NCBI GenBank assembly: GCA_025054515.1
Contig: JANWZT010000037.1
Span: 1-10,258, forward strand
Length of the DNA: 10,258 bases
From: Candidatus Caldarchaeum sp.
GTDB lineage: Archaea > Thermoproteota > Nitrososphaeria_A > Caldarchaeales > Caldarchaeaceae
Direction: 5' to 3'
A program made the position numbers and the translations under genes. This document shows positions 1 to 4,765 of the stretch, in pieces (position 1 is the first letter of the stretch; each line of letters starts with the position of its first letter). The notes under the pieces are model-generated. The model was not told where the DNA came from. It searched no databases and worked only from the letters and a program-made list of their open reading frames with translations.

Positions 1-123
1 GACCAAGTCGTAGCGCCGGAGCTTCGGCGTCAGTGGATTCGTTGAAACCTCTACGTACCCCCAGTGTCGGCGGAGCTCCTCCAAGGCGACTGAAGGCCGT
101 CGCCCAACCATCAAAACTCTCAT
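1..123 (-). CDS. N-terminus of a probable glycosyltransferase (partial, runs off left edge)
   Basis: The first 41 codons of a minus-strand gene are visible and the rest lies beyond position 1. The start ATG at 123..121 overlaps the ugd stop in a classic ATGA junction, so the two are probably translationally coupled. The peptide starts MRVLMVGRRPS, a hydrophobic first strand followed by a basic turn, and ends with LRRYDLV. This resembles the opening of GT-B-fold glycosyltransferases, where a first beta strand is followed by a 'YDLVH' type second strand. The frame is open and uses the same codon style as its neighbours. Its position directly behind galU and ugd supports a sugar-transfer role using UDP-glucose or UDP-glucuronate. 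With only 41 residues the family is an inference; any Rossmann-like protein of the same operon would also fit. That the gene is real is much surer than its product. Confidence 0.6.
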   Translation of the reverse strand, partial: MRVLMVGRRPSVALEELRRHWGYVEVSTNPLTPKLRRYDLV

Positions 124-1454
124 GTCTTGTTAGGTCCCAAGCCTATGGCGGCGTACACGGCCTTTTCGGAGATGGCTGCAGGGTCGTAAACTCTGCGCCC
201 GTCTATCACGACCGGTTTTTTCATGTGTTTTTTGAATAATTCAGGCTTCAACCTTCTGAACTCATCCCATTCGGTGGCCACGATGCAGAAGTCGGCATTT
301 TTTATGCATTCTTCAGCAGATTCTGCGTAGTTTATCTTGTTGCCAAGTAGGCGACGGACGTTTTCTGTCGCTGCAGGGTCGTAAGCAACTACTGTGCATC
401 CGTGCTCAAGTAGCTTGTTGATGATTTTTAACGAGACCGCCTCACGGATGTCGTCGGTGTTGGGTTTGAAGGAAAGTCCGAGCACGGCCGCTTTCCTACC
501 GTGAAGGTTTCCGACCAGTCTTCCAGCGAGCTCTATCGCTTTGTACGGCTGGTTGTCGTTGACCTTCTGAACGCTTTCCAGCATGAAGGGTTCGACGCCG
601 AGGCCTTTGGCGAAGGCCGCCAGCGCTTTGACATCCTTAGGGAAGCAGCTGCCTCCGTAGCCGAGACCGGCCCTGAGGAAATGAGGCCCTATCCTTCTGT
701 CCATGCCCACCCCTTTGGCGACCTCCTCAACGTCGGCTCCAGGTGTTCTCTGACAGATGTTGGCAACCTCGTTAATCAGGCTGATGCGGGCGGCGAGGAA
801 AACATTGCTTGCATACTTTATCATCTCCGCGTTGACTGTGTTTGTAATCATCGTCGGCGGCGTTTTGCGGCCGTAGAATTTCTTGTACAGGCGTGTGAGG
901 ATCTTTCCTCCGCGGCCCCAGTCATCGCCTATCACTATCCTGTCCGGGTGGAAGGTGTCGTCGACCGCCGCCCCTTCACGGAGGAACTCCGGGTTTACGC
1001 AGAGGTTCAAATCCATACCCACTTTTTTCTGCGACGCCTCCTCAAGCTTTTGCTTGACTAGGGTTCTGGTGGTTCCGGGAACTACCGTGCTTTTCACGGC
1101 AACCGTTGCGACCTTCTCTTGTGTAGCCAGTGTTTCGCCTATGTGCTTACATGCCTCAGCCACACGGCTTAAATCAATGCCGCCGTCGGGCTTAGAGGGT
1201 GTGCCGACCGTGATGAAAAACACATCCGCTTTTACCGCATCCCTGTAGCTCGTGCTAGCGGTAAACTTCTTTCTACTCAACGCGTATTTGAGGAGTTTTT
1301 CGAGTTTCGGTTCTTTAACGGGAGCGATTCCGCGGCTGATTTTTTCCACTTTTTCATCGTCAACCTCTACTCCTACAACGTCAAACCCTCTGTAAGCCAT
1401 GCAAACGGCCGTCGTCAAACCAACATATCCTAGACCGATAAAAGCAAGCTTCAA
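120..1454 (-). CDS. ugd: UDP-glucose 6-dehydrogenase
   Basis: Cytoplasmic enzyme that oxidises UDP-glucose twice with NAD+ to give UDP-glucuronate. The 444-residue length is normal for the family. The N-terminal Rossmann motif GLGYVG is at residues 7-12, the conserved NPEFLREG is at 154-161, and the catalytic cysteine is Cys270 within GYGGSCFPKD (265-274). The C-terminal UDP-binding domain shows LGLSFKPNTDDIREA around 325-339. The start codon is TTG (1454..1452), which overlaps the galU stop as TTGA; the next residues KLAFIGLGYVG begin the fold at the usual place, so this start is well supported. It sits second in galU-ugd-glycosyltransferase with 4-base overlaps on both sides, so expression is probably coupled to galU. 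UDP-N-acetylmannosamine dehydrogenases are related, but the motifs and the galU partner favour Ugd. Confidence 0.95.
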   Translation of the reverse strand: MKLAFIGLGYVGLTTAVCMAYRGFDVVGVEVDDEKVEKISRGIAPVKEPKLEKLLKYALSRKKFTASTSYRDAVKADVFFITVGTPSKPDGGIDLSRVAEACKHIGETLATQEKVATVAVKSTVVPGTTRTLVKQKLEEASQKKVGMDLNLCVNPEFLREGAAVDDTFHPDRIVIGDDWGRGGKILTRLYKKFYGRKTPPTMITNTVNAEMIKYASNVFLAARISLINEVANICQRTPGADVEEVAKGVGMDRRIGPHFLRAGLGYGGSCFPKDVKALAAFAKGLGVEPFMLESVQKVNDNQPYKAIELAGRLVGNLHGRKAAVLGLSFKPNTDDIREAVSLKIINKLLEHGCTVVAYDPAATENVRRLLGNKINYAESAEECIKNADFCIVATEWDEFRRLKPELFKKHMKKPVVIDGRRVYDPAAISEKAVYAAIGLGPNKT

Positions 1455-2317
1455 GTCTCCACACCCATCAAATACCTATAAGAAGTCACGAAAGCGTGCA
1501 TGTATGTCTCGGGCGTGCCTATGTCGAGACGAATCTCGTTTTGACGAAGCATCACGGCCTTCACAGAACCACCTTCATCGATTAGCCTCTGTATCCCGTC
1601 GGTAAGCTGAAGCTCACCCCCAACCCCCGGCCCAATCAGCTCAAGCTCTCTTATGATGTACGGGGTGAACACGTAGAAAGGCATGATGGCTAGAGTTGAA
1701 GGCGGCTTCTCCGGCTTCTCAACAACACTCGAAACAATCAACGTTCCGTCGTTCTTCCGCTCCGCCACCACCACTCCATACTGACGTGGATCTTTGACGT
1801 GTTGAACTAGAAGCGCTGCGCCGAGGCTGTCCCGTGGCTCCGCTGACAGAAGCCTTCGAAGAAAATCGCTGTTTTCAGAAATTATGTATGTGTCCCCTGC
1901 GCATAGGAGGAAGTTGTCTTCTCCGATGAAATGGCGTGCGGTTCTGACGGCGTCGCCGAACCCTCTGGGTGATGGCTGGCTTACCCAGACGATTACCGAG
2001 TTTTCCAACATGTCGTAAAATTTCTCCAAGTCGGACACCGTCGACGACTTGCCTTTTTTCTGGAGTTTTTCAACAAAATCCCAATCGGGTGTGAAATGAT
2101 CTTCGATCGCTCGTTTGCCCCTGCCGACCACAAAGCAGAATTCCCGGAACCCGTATTCGTAAAGCTGTTCGTAAAGTGCTTGGAGCAGGGGCTTGAGCAC
2201 GGGCATGCCGTTAATTCCCCGCACATATATCGGGAGCATTTCCTTCGGAAGCTCCTTCGTGGTGGGCAGTAGCCTCGTTCCCAACCCGGCCGCAGTTATG
2301 ACAACTTTTTCGACCAT
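1451..2317 (-). CDS. galU: UTP-glucose-1-phosphate uridylyltransferase
   Basis: Cytoplasmic nucleotidyltransferase joining UTP and glucose-1-phosphate to UDP-glucose and pyrophosphate. The 288 residues match the usual GalU length. The nucleotide-binding signature GLGTRLLPTTKELPKEMLP is at residues 11-29, the sugar-nucleotide/metal segment CAGDTYI at about 139-145, VVEKPEKPP at about 198-206 and the C-terminal DIGTPETY at about 265-272. The ATG at 2317 is the only sensible start and lies a few residues before the first beta strand (VVITAAG). Ugd follows with a 4-base overlap, so product passes straight to the next enzyme. The coiled-coil ORF ends 40 bases upstream, and only a weak TATA-like TTATCTA is seen in between, so galU may also be read from upstream. 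A thymidylyltransferase role is possible from the fold alone, but the ugd partner argues against it. Confidence 0.93.
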   Translation of the reverse strand: MVEKVVITAAGLGTRLLPTTKELPKEMLPIYVRGINGMPVLKPLLQALYEQLYEYGFREFCFVVGRGKRAIEDHFTPDWDFVEKLQKKGKSSTVSDLEKFYDMLENSVIVWVSQPSPRGFGDAVRTARHFIGEDNFLLCAGDTYIISENSDFLRRLLSAEPRDSLGAALLVQHVKDPRQYGVVVAERKNDGTLIVSSVVEKPEKPPSTLAIMPFYVFTPYIIRELELIGPGVGGELQLTDGIQRLIDEGGSVKAVMLRQNEIRLDIGTPETYMHAFVTSYRYLMGVET

Positions 2318-2339
2318 CGGCCAAAAACCCGCTAGCCAG

Positions 2340-2346
2340 TAGATAA
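2340..2346 (-). promoter_or_regulatory. Weak TATA-like element before galU
   Basis: TTATCTA reads on the minus strand about 27 bases before the galU ATG, the spacing seen at the stronger leaderless promoters in this window. The match is poor and no Shine-Dalgarno sequence precedes the ATG, so it is a tentative call. Confidence 0.3.
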
Positions 2347-2357
2347 CCTTGTCATCA

Positions 2358-2867
2358 CTACGATAGGCCGATCTTGGCCTTGATGGCCTCTATATCCCTC
2401 TCGATCTTCAACAGCCTATCTTCAAGGAAAATGCTCAAATCTCTTCTCAAGCCCTTAACTTCTGCGGTCATTTCATCCTGCCTCTCAACTATGACATCTT
2501 GTTTTTCGATCATCTTATCCTGTTTCGCAATCATCAAACCCTGTTTTTCCAGCGATTTATCCTGCTTCTCCAACATCTTATCTTGTTTCTCAAGCATTTT
2601 GTCCTGTTTGTCCAGCATGAGGTCCTGTTTTTGGAGCATTTTTTCCTGCTTCTCAATCATGACATCCTGCTTCTCCAGCATCAAGTCTTGCTTCTCGAGC
2701 ATTTGGTCCATCTTCACCAACATTTTGTCCTGCTTTTCAAGCATGATGTCCTGTTTTTCCAGCAATTTGTCCTGTTTCTCCAGCATCAAATCCATCTTTG
2801 AGAGGGCTTGGTCTTGTTTGTGGAACATGACTTCGAAATAGGCGGCGTTAGTTGCGAAGCCGTCCAC
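2358..2867 (-). CDS. Heptad-repeat coiled-coil protein, C-terminal part of a split acylphosphatase fusion
   Basis: A frame of up to 169 codons dominated by 17 near-identical heptads of the type KQDKMLE (residues 17-135), which should form a long continuous coiled coil, probably an oligomer. After the repeats come EVKGLRRDL and a helical tail ending AIKAKIGLS. No signal peptide or membrane segment is seen. Archaeal proteins are known in which such a coiled coil follows an acylphosphatase domain, so this ORF is best read as the C-terminal part of one. The same frame continues upstream of the GTG as FKTFKI, the expected last strand of acylphosphatase, but is blocked by TAG codons at 2886-2888 and 2901-2903. 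The possible start is GTG at 2867 or ATG at 2828; neither has a Shine-Dalgarno, so translation would rely on re-initiation after the acylphosphatase stop at 2848. It ends TAG followed directly by TGA TGA. It may be a functional split product or half of a decaying gene. Confidence 0.65.
   Translation of the reverse strand: MDGFATNAAYFEVMFHKQDQALSKMDLMLEKQDKLLEKQDIMLEKQDKMLVKMDQMLEKQDLMLEKQDVMIEKQEKMLQKQDLMLDKQDKMLEKQDKMLEKQDKSLEKQGLMIAKQDKMIEKQDVIVERQDEMTAEVKGLRRDLSIFLEDRLLKIERDIEAIKAKIGLS
2463..2819 (-). repeat. 17 tandem 21-base units encoding heptads
   Basis: Seventeen 21-base units in tandem encode variants of KQDKMLE. Some, such as units 11 and 12 (both KQDKMLE), are identical in protein, while codons differ between units. 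That means the array is old enough to have drifted at synonymous sites while protein selection kept the heptads. Lys, Gln and Asp positions are nearly invariant; the variable positions are 4, 5 and 7 of each unit. Confidence 0.9.
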
Positions 2868-3135
2868 GATTTTGAATGTCTTGAACTAGCCGGTGGCGTG
2901 CTACAATCCGACTGTATCTACTTGAATGGGGTTGGGCGTTTCGCAGTGCTTCGGCGAATTTTTCGATGGATGAGAGACGGCCTTCGCATGTTATTTTGAC
3001 TGTTCCGTCGTCGAGATTTTGAACGTAGCCGAGGACGCTGAAGCGTCTCGCTGTTCTTCTGACGTAGTACCGGAAGCCGACGCCTTGGACGACGCCGTCT
3101 ACGGTGATTTCGGCTCTCTGGATGACGTTTTCCAT
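2848..3135 (-). CDS. acyP: Acylphosphatase, C-terminal third out of frame
   Basis: Small ferredoxin-fold enzyme that hydrolyses acyl phosphates. The N-terminal two thirds are canonical: GVVQGVGFRYYVRR gives the phosphate-binding loop with Arg22, and GYVQN supplies the catalytic Asn40. After RNAQP (residues 65-69) the frame turns into HSSRYSRIVARHRLVQ, rich in Arg and Ser and unlike the family. Removing one base from the CCCC run at 2928-2931 restores PIQVDTVGL, then TAG, HATG, TAG, FKTFKI, which is the expected last strand. As read, the enzyme lacks that strand and its fold may be impaired. The ATG at 3135 lies 27 bases after a clear TATA box, so a leaderless transcript is likely. The length of 95 residues is close to normal only because the shifted frame happens to stay open. 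Call this an acylphosphatase gene that is real but probably damaged. Confidence 0.75.
   Translation of the reverse strand: MENVIQRAEITVDGVVQGVGFRYYVRRTARRFSVLGYVQNLDDGTVKITCEGRLSSIEKFAEALRNAQPHSSRYSRIVARHRLVQDIQNRGRLRN
2886..2931 (-). other. Frame break and two TAG codons between acylphosphatase and coiled coil
   Basis: In the coiled-coil frame this stretch reads PIQVDTVGL, TAG (2903..2901), HATG, TAG (2888..2886), then FKTFKIVDGFATN. Both TAG codons sit where acylphosphatases commonly carry Glu, one base change from GAG. The acylphosphatase frame joins this one only if one C of the CCCC at 2931..2928 is removed. Three lesions in under 50 bases indicate decay of a linker or, less likely, recoding. 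Confidence 0.7.
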
Positions 3136-3158
3136 CTGTTTGGTTTGTGTTGTTTGGC

Positions 3159-3166
3159 TTTATAAA
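3159..3166 (-). promoter_or_regulatory. TATA box of the acylphosphatase gene
   Basis: TTTATAAA (self-complementary) is centred 27-28 bases before the ATG at 3135. This is the archaeal spacing from TATA to transcription start, so transcription should begin at or next to the ATG (leaderless). Confidence 0.65.
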
Positions 3167-3177
3167 CGTATGGTGTT

Positions 3178-3819
3178 TTATCTTTTTTCTGCTATGATTG
3201 GGTAGGGTTGTGTTGTTCTGTCTTTAAAGTAGTGGTTGACGAGGGATGTGACTGCGATGAAGTCGAGGGCTATCATGCTCATTAGCATGGCGAATCCCGC
3301 TTCGTGGTGGAGTTGCACGGTGTAGATGACTGGCGGCGCGACGTAGAGCGGCGTCTGTACGAGGGTCAGGTAAAAGCCGTACCATCCCATGACTTTTCCG
3401 AAGGCGATTGCCAAGGCTTCCCTCCAAGGCTTCGACATGTGGTTGACCGCAAAGAATAGAAGCACTCCGACCGCAAAGTATGATATTCGTTTGAGCTGGT
3501 AGAGTGTGGGGTTGTTGAGGTCTGCTGGGCATACGCCAAAGCCGAAGAACGAGTTTACGGGTAAATGCCAGTAGGTTATCAATATGGCTGAGACGGTCAA
3601 TCCAATGTGGGTGATGGCTTTACTGTTGTAACTGATTTTCAAATACGATGTTGTGAGGTAGGCGGTCGCGTAGCCCGCCGCCGCGATGAACGTCGGCCAT
3701 ACATCCATGTAGAAGAAGAGGTTTGTCAGCTCGAGGCCCCGTATTATGGAGTAATGGAATAATGTAACGTAGGCGAAGGCAGAAAGCAGCGATATGGCAG
3801 CCGCGTCCGTGGCCCTCAA
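3178..3819 (-). CDS. Six-helix membrane protein, DUF1404/CtaG-like
   Basis: A 213-residue protein with about six hydrophobic helices, at roughly residues 7-27, 36-58, 68-88, 106-128, 137-163 and 171-198, and a charged C-terminal tail ending IIAEKR. Histidines lie in or next to several helices (FHYS, THIG, TYWHLP, VNHM, LHHEAGF), which may bind a metal or haem or line a polar path. The helix pattern and the YWHLP and HHEAG-type motifs recall the archaeal DUF1404 family and the CtaG family of copper-oxidase assembly factors; this is pattern memory, not a search result. The start is TTG at 3819, because a TATA box lies 27 bases upstream and no other start is in frame before a stop. It has its own promoter and no clear partner: acylphosphatase follows after a separate promoter, and atpD with its small ORF lies upstream. 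Function unknown. Confidence 0.75.
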   Translation of the reverse strand: MRATDAAAISLLSAFAYVTLFHYSIIRGLELTNLFFYMDVWPTFIAAAGYATAYLTTSYLKISYNSKAITHIGLTVSAILITYWHLPVNSFFGFGVCPADLNNPTLYQLKRISYFAVGVLLFFAVNHMSKPWREALAIAFGKVMGWYGFYLTLVQTPLYVAPPVIYTVQLHHEAGFAMLMSMIALDFIAVTSLVNHYFKDRTTQPYPIIAEKR

Positions 3820-3842
3820 GCTACAATTGGTTGTTCGGTGGT

Positions 3843-3850
3843 TTATTTAA
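3843..3850 (-). promoter_or_regulatory. TATA box of the membrane protein gene
   Basis: TTAAATAA on the minus strand, within GACTTAAATAAAC, is centred 27 bases before the TTG at 3819. It supports a leaderless transcript and that start codon. Confidence 0.6.
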
Positions 3851-3873
3851 GTCAACTCTGACATCCAAAGAAG

Positions 3874-3984
3874 TTACGCCATCGCTTGTTCAGCTTTTTT
3901 CCTTAGATCCTCAACCATCTCCTGTTTTTGTTTCTTCAGCAGCTGCCTTAGCTCTTCGAATTCTTTTCTAACCTGCTCTTCCAC
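3874..3984 (-). CDS. Small 36-residue charged helical protein overlapping atpD
   Basis: A short ORF not recognised from any family. It starts at GTG (3984..3982), inside the last codons of atpD and in another frame, and stops at TAA (3876..3874). A perfect Shine-Dalgarno GGAGGT at 3998..3993 lies 8 bases before the GTG. The peptide begins VEEQVRKEFEELRQLL and ends KKAEQAMA; it is almost all Glu, Lys, Gln, Leu and Arg, with leucine-type residues spaced as in an amphipathic helix or coiled coil. There is no membrane segment or cysteine. The 17-base overlap suggests translation coupled to atpD. It could be an accessory of the ATP synthase stalk or simply a small unrelated helix; the strong ribosome site is the best reason to believe it is made. 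Confidence 0.6.
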   Translation of the reverse strand: MEEQVRKEFEELRQLLKKQKQEMVEDLRKKAEQAMA

Positions 3985-4564
3985 CGAGCTCGACCTCCTT
4001 TCGCCGTTCTAAAATTCGTTTAACATGTTTGAGTTTGACGAAATCCTCTCTTTCACGTTCTTCGAGGCTTGAGCTTATGAATTTGATGGCTTCCTGATAC
4101 CTTGGTATGATGAGGTGTTCGAGAGCATTCAGTAGGCGCTGTGTTTTCTTTAGCTCTTCGGCGAGCCGGAATATCGTGTTTTCGATTTCGGCGACTTTGC
4201 ACATGGTGTCGAGGATCTCTCGAAAGTTTTTCACGGCTTCGTCGAAAGATGATGTGGTGTCGAGGAATCCGTAGTTGAGCGGAATTTTCGTGCTGGCTAT
4301 TTCAAGCGTTGGGATCCGGATTCCAAGCATGGTCTTTTCGCTAACCTTCACTTCTATCGACGGAGGGGTGGTCGCGGCGATCGACTCGACCTTCATCGAA
4401 CCCATGTCGGCATAGGATTTGAAAAGCGACATGTAGGCTTGACGTAGTGGCTGCTCCATTTTTTCCCTTTCTTCTTCGGCGACGTCGACCAAGTCGTTGA
4501 GCCGTCTGACGAGAACGTCGCGTTTGTCTTCCAAAATCCTGTAAATGCTTTTTGCGACCTGCAA
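3968..4564 (-). CDS. atpD: A-type (archaeal) ATP synthase subunit D
   Basis: Central-stalk (rotor) subunit of the A1Ao ATP synthase, a long helical hairpin turning inside the A3B3 head. The visible frame of 198 residues contains the conserved N-terminal helix (YRILEDKRDVLVRRLNDL) and C-terminal helix (LLNALEHLIIPRYQEAIKF, then LEEREREDFVKLKHVKR). The first canonical start, TTG at 4564, is too late: the family's opening LPTKLELIRARRSLQ is encoded in frame just upstream without any ATG, GTG or TTG (see 4565-4624). With that stretch the protein would be about 218 residues, normal for subunit D. The end overlaps the small ORF at 3874-3984. The gene is divergent from proS, and no other ATP synthase subunit is in the window, so it is detached from its usual cluster, at least on this side. 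It ends TAG. Confidence 0.93.
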   Translation of the reverse strand: MQVAKSIYRILEDKRDVLVRRLNDLVDVAEEEREKMEQPLRQAYMSLFKSYADMGSMKVESIAATTPPSIEVKVSEKTMLGIRIPTLEIASTKIPLNYGFLDTTSSFDEAVKNFREILDTMCKVAEIENTIFRLAEELKKTQRLLNALEHLIIPRYQEAIKFISSSLEEREREDFVKLKHVKRILERRKEVELGGRAG

Positions 4565-4624
4565 AGACCTCCGAGCTCTTATCAGCTCAAGCTTTGTGGG
4601 AAGAAATTTTCCGCCGAAGCTGAC
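4565..4624 (-). other. In-frame N-terminal extension of atpD without a canonical start
   Basis: Twenty codons upstream of the TTG at 4564 read S-F-G-G-K-F-L-P-T-K-L-E-L-I-R-A-R-R-S after a GTC at 4624..4622. LPTKLELIRARRS is the conserved opening of subunit D. The frame stays open to a TAA near 4688 but contains no ATG, GTG or TTG. As I remember thaumarchaeal homologues, they begin with a similar M-S-F-G, which would make the GTC at 4624 the initiation codon; a GGGTG at 4642..4638 could serve as a distant ribosome site. A sequence variant at this codon is the alternative. Confidence 0.6.
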
Positions 4625-4665
4625 GGACAGAGCAGAACACCCGACAAACGGGTAATTCTCCCATC

Positions 4666-4675
4666 TAAATACATA
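4666..4675 (-). promoter_or_regulatory. Possible TATA box of atpD
   Basis: TATGTATTTA on the minus strand would place the transcription start near 4645, leaving a leader of about 20 bases before the candidate start at 4624. It is the best AT-rich element in the divergent proS/atpD region on this strand. Tentative. Confidence 0.35.
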
Positions 4676-4733
4676 TCTCTTTTTGCGTTATTGTGAACGG
4701 TCGGGTTTTGTCCCGGTCTGGTTTACGGAGAGA

Positions 4734-4742
4734 TTTATATAT
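4734..4742 (+). promoter_or_regulatory. TATA box of proS
   Basis: TTTATATAT is centred 28 bases before the ATG at 4766, with a purine-rich GGAGAGA upstream that may be the BRE. No Shine-Dalgarno precedes the ATG, so a leaderless transcript is expected. Confidence 0.7.
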
Positions 4743-4765
4743 GATTCGGTGTTTAGCTTGTTTCG

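Noticed and set aside
501..1061. 186-codon plus-strand frame
   Set aside because: Lies wholly inside ugd, which has all its motifs; no promoter or family features on this strand.
2463..2819. Regular repeats suggesting a CRISPR array or satellite
   Set aside because: The period is 21 bases with no spacers, and the units encode heptads in one frame with synonymous drift.
2374..2841. Plus-strand open frames of 100-155 codons rich in Ser, Phe and Cys or in Leu, His and Phe
   Set aside because: They are antisense images of the heptad repeat; a 21-base period without stops on one strand stays open on the other.
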